This document shows, piece by piece, positions 22,489-32,055 of a stretch of 64,000 bases of DNA; the stretch's first letter is position 1; each line of letters starts with the position of its first letter. Origin of the DNA: an uncultured Oscillospiraceae bacterium. Lineage in GTDB: Bacteria; Bacillota; Clostridia; Oscillospirales; Oscillospiraceae. A program made the position numbers and the translations under genes. The stretch covers positions 1-64,000 of the forward strand of contig CANRMY010000007.1 of the NCBI GenBank assembly GCA_947631845.1. The letters are read 5' to 3'. The notes below the pieces were generated by a model that had not been told where the DNA came from, made no database searches, and was given only the letters and a program-made list of their open reading frames with translations.

Positions 22489-23201
22489 CCATTGAGCTGC
22501 TTTACCCGGAGGTGTGCAACCTCTACGGGGATCTGATGAATGTGGAATATCTGGCCCGGTCCTCCGGCGCTTCGGTCATCCGGACGGGCCTGAAGGACAC
22601 GCCCCGCTTTGTGGCGGAGAAGATCGACCTGGTGTACATGGGCTCCACCACCGAGCGGGGGCAGGAGCTGGTGCGGGACGCCTTCGAGCCCTGGCTCCCG
22701 GCCCTCCAAAAGCGCACGGAGGAGGGCGGCGTGACCCTGCTCACCGGCAACGCCCTGGAGATCTTCGGGGATCACATCACCGACGACGACGGCACGGACA
22801 TCCCCATGCTGGGCTGGTTCCCCCTCCGGGCGGAGCGCCACTGGCTGGGCCGGTACAACGCCATGTACCTAGGGAAGCTGGACGATATCACCGTAGTGGC
22901 CTTCAAGAGCCAGTTCGGCCACGCCTACCCCACCGGCGGCGATCTCCCCGCCCCGCTCTTCGAGACGGTCCGGGGCGCGGGCCTGAACCCGGACCTCCCC
23001 GGCGAGGGCGTCAGGATCCGCAACCTGATGGCCACCTACCTCATCGGGCCGCTGCTGGTGCTGACGCCGCCCTTCGCCAAATATGTGCTGAAGCTCATGG
23101 GCGCGGAGGACACCGCCCTGGCCTTTGAGAAGGAGGCCATGGAGGCCTATAACGCCCGCGTGGCGGATTTCACCGACCCCAAGCGGAATTTCGTGTATTG
23201 A
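22485..23201 (+). CDS. gatD: GatD-like amidotransferase subunit lacking the catalytic Cys and His
   Basis: A 238-aa member of the CobB/CobQ-like class I glutamine amidotransferase fold. Fold and position (4-bp overlap with murT) identify it as GatD. YPEVCNLYGDLMNVEYLA, VYMGSTTERGQ, VAFKSQFGHAYP and ATYLIGPLLVLTPPF align with GatD blocks. The nucleophile motif LTICGGYQFLG of staphylococcal GatD reads LLTGNALEIFG here, with no Cys. The catalytic-His motif GTYLHGPILPKN reads ATYLIGPLLVLTP, with Ile for His. The substrate-binding Arg of NHGGRTYH is also replaced (SQFGHAYP). Glutamine hydrolysis is therefore unlikely. It may be structural, or the complex may use free ammonia or another donor. The reading frame is intact, so it is not a pseudogene. 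Confidence 0.85.
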   Translation: MTIELLYPEVCNLYGDLMNVEYLARSSGASVIRTGLKDTPRFVAEKIDLVYMGSTTERGQELVRDAFEPWLPALQKRTEEGGVTLLTGNALEIFGDHITDDDGTDIPMLGWFPLRAERHWLGRYNAMYLGKLDDITVVAFKSQFGHAYPTGGDLPAPLFETVRGAGLNPDLPGEGVRIRNLMATYLIGPLLVLTPPFAKYVLKLMGAEDTALAFEKEAMEAYNARVADFTDPKRNFVY

Positions 23202-23243
23202 CGCGGGGAATTTCCGAATAATTAATTTATTTTAGAAATCGAA

Positions 23244-23270
23244 GGGGCCGGACGGATGTCCGGCCCCTCA
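23244..23270. terminator. Hairpin between convergent gatD and M20 genes
   Basis: A perfect 10-bp stem, GGGGCCGGAC (23244-23253) with GTCCGGCCCC (23258-23267), and a GGAT loop lie between two convergent stops. Flanking T or A runs are weak. The upstream AATTTCCGAA resembles linkers of the repeat array at 6.6-7.4 kb, so it may be a member of that family used as a terminator. Confidence 0.6.
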
Positions 23271-23295
23271 GTTTGTCAAAAAACTCAAATTCGCC

Positions 23296-24477
23296 TTATT
23301 GTTTGCTGTGCTCCTCCAGCCAGCGGATGGCGCAGTGGGTGAGGCCCGCCGCGCCCACGGGCAGGACGTCCTCGTTGAACATGACCTTGGGGTTGTGGGC
23401 GGGGGCGTCGCCGCGCTCGTCGGCAAAGCCGGAGGCCAGATAGATGAAGGCGGTGGGGATCCGCTCGGCCACCAGGGCGAAATCCTCCGAGGCGCTGGAG
23501 GCGATACCCTTGTACTCGGCAAAGCCGGGGATGGCCATTTCCCGCATGAAGCCCACCATCTCCCGGACAACGGCGCCGTCGCAGACCAGCGGCGGCACGC
23601 CCCGGACGATATCGCACCGGGCCTCCCCGCCGTAAGCGGCGGCGATGCCGGCGGTCAGCTCCCGGATGCGGCGCAGGAGCTTGTCCCGGGCCTCCCTGTC
23701 GTTGGTGCGGATGGTGCCCTCCAGAACGGCGGTGTCGGGGATGATGTTGGCGGTGGAGCCGGCCTCGAAATGGCCCACGGTGAGAAGGGTGGACTTCTGG
23801 GGGTCGGACTCCCGGGCGATCAGCTCTTGAAGCCCTAAGTGGATCTGGACGCCGATGTTGATGGGATCCACCGCCGTGTGGGGGTAGGCCCCGTGGCCGC
23901 CCCGGCCCTTGATGTCGATGCGGAAGATGTCTGTGGAGAACATCATGGTGGTGGCGTCGTTGTACATGATGAGGCCCACGGGGAGCTTGCCGGGGCCGGT
24001 GTGGAAGGCCAGGGCCGCGTCGGGGGCGGGACCCTCTAAGATGCCGTTCTCGATCATGTTCCGGCTGCCCTCGAAGGTCTCCTCCGCCGGCTGGAACATG
24101 AATTTTACCGTGCCGCGCAGCTCGCTCTCCCGCTCCTTCAGCATTTTGGCGGCGGTGAGGAGCATGGCCGCGTGGCAGTCGTGGCCGCAGGCGTGGTTCT
24201 CCGTGCCCGTGGGGCAGGCGAAGGGCAGGCCCGATTCCTCCGGCATGGGCAGGGCGTCCATGTCGGCCCGGAGCAGCAGCACGGGACTTCCCTGCCCCAG
24301 CGTGACGGTGACGCCCTTCCCCAGGGGTCGGGGCGTCAGGCCGTAAGCCGTCAGCTTCTCGGTGACGTACCGCACCGCCTTGGGCATCTCCAGGCCGCAC
24401 TCGGCGTTTTGGTGGAAAAACCGGCGGTTGGCGACGGTCTCCTCTTTCAGTTCCAGCGCTCTTTCGTATTCGTTCAT
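23296..24477 (-). CDS. M20-family amidohydrolase (IAA-amino-acid hydrolase/HipO type)
   Basis: A 393-aa zinc peptidase-type amidohydrolase that cleaves N-acyl amino acids or similar amides in the cytosol. Metal-binding and catalytic motifs are visible: DMDALPMPEESGLPFA near 66, ACGHDCHAAML near 95, and PAEETFEGSRNM near 128 containing the catalytic Glu. The lid/dimerisation domain starts near 176 with IDIKGRGGHGAYPHTAVDPI, and SEDFALVAERIP near 342 supplies a further ligand. The start is at ATG 24477, preceded by GGGAGGG; a longer in-frame start at 24516 has no ribosome site. The exact substrate is not deducible. Confidence 0.88.
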   Translation of the reverse strand: MNEYERALELKEETVANRRFFHQNAECGLEMPKAVRYVTEKLTAYGLTPRPLGKGVTVTLGQGSPVLLLRADMDALPMPEESGLPFACPTGTENHACGHDCHAAMLLTAAKMLKERESELRGTVKFMFQPAEETFEGSRNMIENGILEGPAPDAALAFHTGPGKLPVGLIMYNDATTMMFSTDIFRIDIKGRGGHGAYPHTAVDPINIGVQIHLGLQELIARESDPQKSTLLTVGHFEAGSTANIIPDTAVLEGTIRTNDREARDKLLRRIRELTAGIAAAYGGEARCDIVRGVPPLVCDGAVVREMVGFMREMAIPGFAEYKGIASSASEDFALVAERIPTAFIYLASGFADERGDAPAHNPKVMFNEDVLPVGAAGLTHCAIRWLEEHSKQ

Positions 24478-24525
24478 GAAAAACCCTCCCAAGTTTTTGT
24501 TTTTCCCATTATACACCTGTCCTCG

Positions 24526-24554
24526 TTGACTTGGAAGTATTCGCGTGATAAAAT
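24526..24554 (+). promoter_or_regulatory. Promoter of the SpoU methyltransferase gene
   Basis: -35 TTGACT (24526-24531), 17-bp spacer, -10 TAAAAT (24549-24554). On the opposite strand a TATAAT (24513-24508) probably serves the divergent M20 gene. Confidence 0.7.
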
Positions 24555-24586
24555 TTCTGTGAACATCCCCTTAAGGAAGTGATCCT

Positions 24587-25426
24587 ATGGCCGAGATCGT
24601 TGAAATTACCGACATAAACGCCCCGGAGCTGGACATGTTCGCCCGGCTCACCGAGTCCCAGCTGCGCTCCCGCCGGGAGCCGGAGAAGGGCATCTTTATC
24701 GCGGAGAGCCCCAAGGTGATCCGGGTCGCGCTGGACGCGGGCCTGGAGCCCGTGGCCCTGCTCATGGAGGGCCGGCACCTGGAGGGCGACGGCAGGGAGA
24801 TCGTGGCCCGCTGTCCCCGGGTACCGGTGTACACCGGCAGCCGGGAGCTTCTCAGCGGCCTCACGGGCTATACGCTGACCCGGGGCGTGCTGTGCGCCAT
24901 GCGGCGGCCCGCACCCAAGGCGGCATTGGATATTTTGTCAAACGCCCGGCGGGTGGCGGTGCTGGAGGGCGTGGTGGACGCTACCAACATCGGCGCCATC
25001 TTCCGCTCCGCCGCCGCCCTGGGGCTGGACGGGGTGCTTTTGTCCCCCACCTGCTGCGACCCGCTCATCCGCCGCGCCGCCCGGGTCAGCATGGGCACGG
25101 TGTTTCAGATCCCCTGGGCCTATCTGGAGGACTGGCCCACGGGCGGGTTGGAGCTTCTGCGGGAGCGGGGCTTCAAGGCGGCGGCTATGGCGCTGACGGA
25201 CGACTCCGTCCCCGTGGATGACCCGTGCCCCGCCGGGGAGCCCCGGCTGGCCATCGTGCTGGGCACCGAGGGCGACGGCCTGGCCCCCTCCACCGTGGCC
25301 GCCTGCGACTACACGGTGAAGATCCCCATGTACCGCGGGGTGGACTCCCTCAACGTCTCCGCCGCCGCAGCCGTGGCCTTCTGGGCTATGGGCGCGGCGC
25401 GCCAAACGCCGCACGCAGCCCAATAA
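24587..25426 (+). CDS. SpoU/TrmH-family RNA 2'-O-methyltransferase
   Basis: A 279-aa SPOUT-class methyltransferase that methylates a ribose 2'-OH in tRNA or rRNA using S-adenosylmethionine. The N-terminal RNA-binding substrate domain (about 1-110, with EKGIFIAESPKVIRVALDAG) precedes the knotted catalytic domain. The three family motifs are present: VDATNIGAIFRSAAALG near 128, AIVLGTEGDGL near 222 and GVDSLNVSAAAAVAFWAMG near 249. The RNA target is not predictable. It has its own promoter and no same-strand neighbour nearby. Confidence 0.9.
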   Translation: MAEIVEITDINAPELDMFARLTESQLRSRREPEKGIFIAESPKVIRVALDAGLEPVALLMEGRHLEGDGREIVARCPRVPVYTGSRELLSGLTGYTLTRGVLCAMRRPAPKAALDILSNARRVAVLEGVVDATNIGAIFRSAAALGLDGVLLSPTCCDPLIRRAARVSMGTVFQIPWAYLEDWPTGGLELLRERGFKAAAMALTDDSVPVDDPCPAGEPRLAIVLGTEGDGLAPSTVAACDYTVKIPMYRGVDSLNVSAAAAVAFWAMGAARQTPHAAQ

Positions 25427-25520
25427 CGCCCGAAGCCTTCAGAGGGAAGGGATTGGAAGGGGGACCGTCAGAAAAGCTGTTTGGGGGTTGGGGGTAGAAA
25501 ATGGGGCTGTGGATGGACGT

Positions 25521-25604
25521 CTAATGAACACCCAAAAGCTTTGCAAGCCTGTAATTTGTCTCGCCGCGCTTGGCTTTTAAGCGTACAAGATTTTCAGGGA
25601 GCAA
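25521..25604 (-). pseudogene. Truncated XRE-type HTH gene fragment
   Basis: Read on the minus strand, a TTG start behind GGAGGTGAATTA begins a 27-codon frame: LPENLVRLKAKRGETNYRLA then KLLGVH, ending at TAG (25523-25521). This is the first half of a Cro/CI-type helix-turn-helix; the second helix and the rest are missing. Just upstream is a 12-bp palindrome, AAGTATATACTT, within a promoter-like stretch, the usual layout of a self-regulated XRE gene. The fragment is too short to be functional as seen. Confidence 0.55.
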
Positions 25605-25772
25605 ATAATTCACCTCCAAGTTAAAGTATATACTTGACAAATAGGCTCTCTTGTGATACTTTAATTTTGCGGCAAGTTAGTTATACCACTTAAGTCCCAT
25701 TTCAATCCAAATTAGAGTAAATATCAGCAAAAACTTAATCTTTAAATACTCCAAGCTGAAGGTTGTATTTTT

Positions 25773-25930
25773 ATGACTTTTTCCAATTTTATTAAAATTT
25801 CGTTGGAACACACCGATTTAACAAAATACAATCTTGCAAAAAGGCTTGGAATAAGCTAAACCACTGGTTGCAAATCGGGCTAACGGAGTAACTGAACCAC
25901 ATGACAAATTAAGATTCAATATATGTTATC
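25773..25930 (+). pseudogene. Decayed XRE-type HTH gene (nonsense and frameshift)
   Basis: ATG 25773 opens MTFSNFIKISLEHTDLTKYN then LAKRLGIS and hits TAA at 25857-25859, where the HTH consensus expects Gln (CAA). Beyond a one-base shift the frame resumes as VANRANGVTEPHDKLRFN, which matches the second helix region of XRE proteins. The sequence is therefore an HTH gene broken by one nonsense mutation and one frameshift. With the fragment on the other strand it fills the 550-bp AT-rich gap 25427-25978. Confidence 0.5.
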
Positions 25931-25978
25931 TGCCAGCAAGTTTGATACAAGTAATTATATGGAAAAGGGGCAGTTTTT

Positions 25979-26989
25979 ATGGGGTTGTTTGATTTTTTTA
26001 AGAAAAAAACCGATGTAAAAATAACATTTGAAACGTATGAACCTTCAAGGGCACAAATAAAGGAACAATGGGAAAATGAATCCATTCAAAGAGCGAAAGC
26101 CCGTGTTCGAAACTTTCAAAAAGACGAGGCTGGTCTATACCCCCATGAAATATTAATGTTATATTATGCCGAGTTCTATAGCGTAAATCAAACAGATTTT
26201 CCTCAGTTTTGGCGTTTTGAATATGACATTGATAACCCAATGGAACTATTAAAGAAATTGCAGAAAATGGGGTTTATTCGCGAAGCAACTGCTAAGGAAA
26301 GCTTATCCAGACTTAACGTTGCAGAGCTTAAAGCTATTTTAGTGGAACTCGGGCAGAAAACGACCGGCAAAAAAGATGATTTAGTAAAGCGAGTAGCTGA
26401 AAACACAACAGAGAGCTTTCTGGTCAATCGCATTAAAAATCGCCGCTTTGCCCGGACTGAAGCGGGTGAACACGAGCTTTCCATCAACGTTTATGTCCCA
26501 TATATGCACTCACACAAGTTTTGCGACATTTCAATGACCGATATGTGCATTCTTGTTAATAAGAATCCAGGACGTCCTTTTAGGGATATTCTTTGGGAAG
26601 AATATAACCGTCTGTCACTTGAATACATGAAAAGTGGCAATATAGGGTATTATCGCAATATGCGTTATACAATGTACCACTTTTTAATGGAGGAGAAACG
26701 CCCCGTGCCAGCTTTTGAGTTGTTGGCTGAAACATTCTTCTATGATCTTAATGGAGATATTGATCCGATTATCGCCCCGGCATTGGTTAATGATTTCCGT
26801 TCCATGGAGAGGTTACTGGATTATTCAGACGAAAAAATCATTGAAATTCTTACTAATCTTTTCAAAAACATATATGCACCAAATAGGCGTTATTCAAACG
26901 ACGAAGTTATTTGCATTATTACTTCTTACATGATTGGCCATGATGAAATGGCAGAAACTGTATTCAACCGCAAAAGCGGGAGAAAATAA
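25979..26989 (+). CDS. SAP-domain protein of an AT-rich island
   Basis: A 336-aa protein. The N-terminus MGLFDFFKKKTDVKITFE is followed by a helical region. A SAP-type DNA-binding helix-extended-helix lies at about residues 108-143 (ESLSRLNVAELKAILVELG, then TGKKDDLVKRVAENT). The remaining two thirds are helical with no recognised domain. No signal peptide or membrane helix. The gene is far more AT-rich than its GC-rich neighbours (frequent AAA, AAT, TTT and ATT codons), a strong sign of acquisition. It sits 15 nt before a zinc-ribbon membrane protein gene, probably in one operon. SAP domains occur in DNA-repair and phage-associated proteins; a specific role cannot be given. Confidence 0.7.
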   Translation: MGLFDFFKKKTDVKITFETYEPSRAQIKEQWENESIQRAKARVRNFQKDEAGLYPHEILMLYYAEFYSVNQTDFPQFWRFEYDIDNPMELLKKLQKMGFIREATAKESLSRLNVAELKAILVELGQKTTGKKDDLVKRVAENTTESFLVNRIKNRRFARTEAGEHELSINVYVPYMHSHKFCDISMTDMCILVNKNPGRPFRDILWEEYNRLSLEYMKSGNIGYYRNMRYTMYHFLMEEKRPVPAFELLAETFFYDLNGDIDPIIAPALVNDFRSMERLLDYSDEKIIEILTNLFKNIYAPNRRYSNDEVICIITSYMIGHDEMAETVFNRKSGRK

Positions 26990-27004
26990 ACAGGAGGTAA
27001 TATT

Positions 27005-27253
27005 ATGATATGTCCAAAATGCAAAAGTGAAAACGTTAATGTTCAGGTCGTTACTGACACAAAACTTGTTAACAAACATCACGGATTTTTTTGGTGGCTT
27101 TGCGTTGGATGGTGGTGGATACCGGTTAAATGGTTGATTTTTACTATTCCCGCACTTTTGGCGAAGATATTCATTCCAAAAAGGCAAAAGGCAAAGCAAA
27201 CACAGCGCACTGTGTGCGTGTGTCAAAATTGCGGGTACAAGTGGGACGCATAA
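27005..27253 (+). CDS. Zinc-ribbon small membrane protein of the AT-rich island
   Basis: An 82-aa protein. The N-terminal CPKCKSENVNVQ knuckle and C-terminal CVCQNCGYKWDA knuckle together form a likely four-cysteine zinc ribbon. Between them (about residues 28-60) is a very hydrophobic, Trp-rich stretch (FFWWLCVGWWWIPVKWLIF) that should be one or two membrane segments. It has an AGGAGG ribosome site and follows the SAP gene by 15 nt. AT-rich like that gene. Similar zinc-ribbon/transmembrane proteins are common and uncharacterised in Firmicutes. Confidence 0.7.
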   Translation: MICPKCKSENVNVQVVTDTKLVNKHHGFFWWLCVGWWWIPVKWLIFTIPALLAKIFIPKRQKAKQTQRTVCVCQNCGYKWDA

Positions 27254-27370
27254 AAATAAAAAATCGCCCCCAGTGTATCCAGCACCGGGAACGATTAAAA
27301 GGGTAGCAGATAACTTCCTACGGTCAACTCCGCATCAACAAGCCTGAAAAATCCTTGATACTCGAAGAAA

Positions 27371-27404
27371 AATCCCGGAACCGTTGCAGTTCCGGGGTTT
27401 TCCT
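27371..27404 (+). terminator. Terminator-like hairpin after the AT-rich island genes
   Basis: An 11-bp stem, AATCCCGGAAC (27371-27381) with GTTCCGGGGTT (27389-27399), with one G:U pair, is followed by TTTCC. It is the likely end of the SAP/zinc-ribbon transcript. Nothing else is recognisable between 27254 and 27500. Confidence 0.6.
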
Positions 27405-27527
27405 TTTGGAGTAAGTGGTCAAAACTCCTATAATCGCGCCAGCCGAAATCTATCGGAGGGAAGGGTTGGGAAGGGGAGCCCTGATGGGTCCCCTTCCATT
27501 CAAATCAGCCCGCCGCCGTGCGGCGGG

Positions 27528-27583
27528 CTCCTTCCGCGCCAAAAAAGCAGCCCTTTCGGGCTGCTTTTTTGGCGCGGAAGGAG
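27528..27583. repeat. 26-bp perfect inverted repeat spanning the tRNA-Ser 3' end and its terminator
   Basis: Arms 27528-27553 and 27558-27583 are perfect reverse complements around a TTTC loop. The inner parts, AAAAAAGCAGCCC and its complement, form the terminator of tRNA-Ser(GCU). The outer parts duplicate, inverted, the last 13 bases of that tRNA plus its CCA. A second hairpin, AGCCCGCCG/CGGCGGGCT, lies just outside at 27507-27529. Confidence 0.85.
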
Positions 27584-27661
27584 GGATTTGAACCCTCGCT
27601 CGGCTCAACACCGACTACTCCCTTAGCAGGGGAGCCCCTTCGGCCACTTGGGTACTTCCGC
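27570..27661 (-). tRNA. tRNA-Ser (anticodon GCU), CCA encoded
   Basis: The minus strand folds as a class II tRNA: acceptor GCGGAAG/CTTCCGC, D arm, anticodon loop CTGCTAA with GCU, a long variable arm, and the T loop GGTTCAAAT. G discriminator and CCA (27572-27570) are encoded. A symmetrical terminator hairpin follows immediately at 27570-27541. Confidence 0.95.
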
Positions 27662-27724
27662 AATTCGTTATTCTTTTCTATTGACCACTCTCTCCCCCAC
27701 AAATCCCCGACCCTCGGAGCCTTG

Positions 27725-27813
27725 TGGCGGAGAGAGTGGGATTCGAACCCACGGGCGGTTGCCCGCCGACGGTTTTCAAGGCCGCTCCGTTATAACCACT
27801 TCGGTATCTCTCC
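27725..27813 (-). tRNA. tRNA-Ser (anticodon UGA), CCA encoded
   Basis: The minus strand folds as a class II tRNA: acceptor GGAGAGA/TCTCTCC, anticodon loop CTTGAAA with UGA, variable arm CGGCGGGCAACCGCCCG, and T loop GGTTCGAAT. G discriminator and CCA (27727-27725) are encoded. It lies 63 bp upstream of tRNA-Ser(GCU), probably in one transcript. Confidence 0.95.
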
Positions 27814-27904
27814 AAACCGATGCCATGATATATTAACACAACCTTTCGGCTTTGTCAATTGATTATCCTGAGTTTTTTCAAGTTTTTTTGTGACATATCT
27901 TCAC

Positions 27905-27933
27905 TTGACTAACACGGTGACACAGCCTATAAT
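27905..27933 (+). promoter_or_regulatory. Promoter of the histidine operon
   Basis: -35 TTGACT (27905-27910), 17-bp spacer, -10 TATAAT (27928-27933). The hisZ start is 53 bp further on. The short leader shows no T-box or attenuator. Confidence 0.8.
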
Positions 27934-27985
27934 AATCTATTATTATGCCGGACTGTCCGCAAAACCTGGAACCGGGGGGAATCTT

Positions 27986-29080
27986 ATGTCTTATTCTCGA
28001 TCCAACGACTTCACCGACGGGATCTTCACCGAGCTTGCCGGTATCTGGATCCGGCGCGGCTACACCCGCTACCGGGTGTCCCGGTTCGAGGAGTACGACC
28101 TGTACGCCAAAAACCGCTCCTTCATCACCGGGAGCGCCATCCTCACCTTTACCGACACCGACGGGCGGCTCATGGCTCTGAAGCCCGACGTGACCCTGTC
28201 CGTCATCCGCAACACCGTCCCTTCCCCCGCCCTGCGCAAGCTCTACTACTGTGAGAGCGTCTACCGGGCCGCCGACCCCAGCTCCGGCTTCTCCGAGATC
28301 CGTCAGGCGGGGCTGGAGTGCATCGGACCTTTGGGGCTTTTCGACGTGTGCGAGGTCATCACCCTGGCCGCCCGCAGTCTGGCGGCACTGTCTGAGCGGT
28401 ACATTCTGGATCTCTCCCATCTGGGGCTTTTAGGCGGCTTTCTGGAGGACGCCGGCATCGATCCGGCCCTCCGGCCCGAGCTTCTGCGGCTGGCCGGGGA
28501 GAAAAATTCCCACGAGGCCCGCGCCCTGCTGGCGCGAAACGATGTCTCCCCCCACACCGCCGGGCTTTTCGACACCATGATCCATCTGCGCGCGCCCCTG
28601 GAGGAGGCGGTGGCCAGGCTCTCCGCTCTGCCCCTGGGGGAGAACGCCGCCGACGCCCTCTCGGAGCTGGCCCGCGTGGCCCGCGCCCTGCGGGGGACCC
28701 AGGGGATCTACCTGGATCTGTCCCTGCGCTCGGACGAGCGGTACTACGAGGGCGTGGTCATGCGCGGGTACATTCCGGGCGTCCCCTCCCCCGTCCTCTC
28801 CGGCGGGCGGTACGACGGCCTGATGCGCCGGCTCCATAAGGAGGCCGGGGCCATGGGCTTTGCCGTCTATCTCAACCTTTTGGAGCGGGTGCTCCCCGCG
28901 CCGGAGGCTCTGGACACCGATGTGCTGATCCTCCACGACGGCACGGATCCCGAGGGGCTGATGCGCCAAATATCCGCCCTGGAGGCCGAAGGCCTCCGCG
29001 TCCGCGCCGACCGGGCCGTTCCGGAGGGGCTGCGCTATGGGAAGCTCCTCAGATACGACGGAGGTGAAGTCCATGAATGA
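27986..29080 (+). CDS. hisZ: HisZ, regulatory subunit of ATP phosphoribosyltransferase
   Basis: A 364-aa HisRS-like protein without tRNA ligase activity. It forms a hetero-octamer with short-form HisG and is needed for the first step of histidine synthesis and its feedback inhibition. Class II-like motifs remain visible: KPDVTLSVIRNT near 60, LYYCESVYRA near 80, and GGRYDGLMRRLHKEAGAMGFAV-type sequence near 270. The start is placed at ATG 27986 with GGGGGGA upstream; a frame open from 27890 would overlap the promoter. It overlaps hisG by 8 nt. Confidence 0.93.
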   Translation: MSYSRSNDFTDGIFTELAGIWIRRGYTRYRVSRFEEYDLYAKNRSFITGSAILTFTDTDGRLMALKPDVTLSVIRNTVPSPALRKLYYCESVYRAADPSSGFSEIRQAGLECIGPLGLFDVCEVITLAARSLAALSERYILDLSHLGLLGGFLEDAGIDPALRPELLRLAGEKNSHEARALLARNDVSPHTAGLFDTMIHLRAPLEEAVARLSALPLGENAADALSELARVARALRGTQGIYLDLSLRSDERYYEGVVMRGYIPGVPSPVLSGGRYDGLMRRLHKEAGAMGFAVYLNLLERVLPAPEALDTDVLILHDGTDPEGLMRQISALEAEGLRVRADRAVPEGLRYGKLLRYDGGEVHE

Positions 29081-29707
29081 CATGCTCAACGTGGCCCTCC
29101 CCAAGGGGAGGCTGGGCGACAAGGTCTACGCCCTCTTTGAGCGGGCCGGATACGGGTGCGACGACATTGCCGACCCCGGCCGGAAGCTGGTTTTTGAATC
29201 CCCGGAGCACGGCGTCCGGTATTTCTATGTGAAGCCCTCGGACGTGGCCATCTACGTGGAGCGGGGCGCGGCGGACATCGGCGTGGCCGGGAAGGACATC
29301 CTGCTGGAATACGCCCCGGAGGTCTATGAGCTTCTGGATTTCGGCGTGGGCCGGTGCCGGATGTGCGTCTGCGGCAGGCCCGATTTCCGGGACGACCCCT
29401 CCAGGACGCTGCGGGTGGCCACCAAATTCACCAGGATCACCCGGGACTATTACGCCGCCCTGGGGCGGAGCATCGACATGATCCACCTAAACGGCTCCAT
29501 CGAGCTGGCCCCCATTCTGGGCCTCTCGGACGTGATCGTGGACATCGTGGAGACAGGCGCCACCCTGCGGGAAAACGGCTTGGCGGTGCTGGCCGAGGTC
29601 TGCGGCATCTCCGCCAGGCTCATCGCCAACAAGGTCAGCTGCAAATTCAAATACGAGGCCGTCACTGCTCTGGCGTCCCGGCTTCACGACAGGATAGAGG
29701 TAACGCA

Positions 29708-29711
<4 letters not shown>
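29073..29711 (+). CDS. hisG: ATP phosphoribosyltransferase, short form
   Basis: A 212-aa catalytic subunit that condenses ATP and PRPP, the first committed step of histidine synthesis. It begins LNVALPKGRLGDKVYALFE and carries GVAGKDILLEY near 85 and the PRPP-loop DVIVDIVETGATLRENGL near 155. It is the short form, without the C-terminal regulatory domain, and needs HisZ. The start is ATG 29073 behind GGAGGTG. It overlaps hisZ by 8 nt and hisD by 4 nt. Confidence 0.96.
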
Positions 29712-30984
<1,273 letters not shown>

Positions 30985-30988
<4 letters not shown>

Positions 30989-32055
30989 GCGTCTTCCGTT
31001 CCTCCCGGTTCGCAAGGCTGGAGCCCTACGTCCCCGGAGAGCAGCCCCGGGAGCGCAAATACGTCAAGCTCAACACCAACGAGTCCCCCTATCCCCCTTC
31101 CCCCGCCGTGACGGAGGCGGCGCGGGCGGCGGCCGAAGGCGCCAACCTCTACTGCGACCCCACAGCGCTGAAGCTCCGGCAGGCGGCGGCGGCGGTGTAC
31201 GGCGTGGATCCGGCGTGCGTCCTGCCCGTCAACGGATCGGACGAGATCCTGAATTTTGCCGTCATGGCCTTCTGCGACGGGCGCATCTCCATGGCCTGCC
31301 CGGAGATCAGCTACGGCTTCTACCCGGTGCTGGCGGACCTGCACGGCATCCGCCTGCGGCAGGTGCCCCTGCGGGGGGATCTTACCGTGGACTACCGGGA
31401 CTATCTGAGCCGGAACTGCACCGTCTTCATCGCCAACCCCAACGCCCCCACCGGCACCGTCCTGGGGCTTTCGGAGATCCGGGAGATCGCGGCCTCCAAC
31501 CCCAAAAACGTGGTGGTCATCGACGAGGCGTATGTGGATTTCGGTGCGGAGAGCGCCATACAGCTCACGAAGGAATTTAACAACCTGTTGGTGACCCGCA
31601 CCTTCTCCAAGTCCCACTCCCTGGCGGGGGCGCGGCTGGGCTTCGGCATCGGCGACGCCGGCCTCATCGCCGATCTCACCGCCATCAAGGACTCCACCAA
31701 CCCCTACAACGTCAACGCCATGACCCAGGCCGCCGGCATCGCGGCCTTCGGGGACAACGGCTATTATATGGACAACTGCCGCCGGGTGGCCGAGACCCGC
31801 GACCGGGCGGCGGAGGCGCTGAAGGCCCTGGGCTTTTCGGTCACGGATTCCAAGGCCAACTTCCTCTTCGTCCGCCACCCGGACATCGCCGGCGGGGCCC
31901 TCTACGAGCGGCTCCGGGAGCGGGGGATCCTGGTGCGGCACTTTGCCGTGCCAGCCATCGAGGACTATAACCGCGTCACCGTAGGTTCCCCGGAACAGAT
32001 GGAGACGCTGATCGGGGCCGTAAGGGAGATCCTGGCCCCCAATGGGAGGGAATGA
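30985..32055 (+). CDS. hisC: Histidinol-phosphate aminotransferase
   Basis: A 356-aa fold-type I PLP enzyme that transaminates imidazole acetol phosphate to histidinol phosphate. The N-terminal KLNTNESPYPPSP near 28, IANPNAPTGT near 149, DEAYVDFG near 180, the PLP-lysine motif TRTFSKSHSLAGARLGFG near 205, and the C-terminal RHFAVPAIEDYNRVTVG are all present. The start is ATG 30985, overlapping the hisD stop. hisB overlaps its end by 4 bp. Confidence 0.96.
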
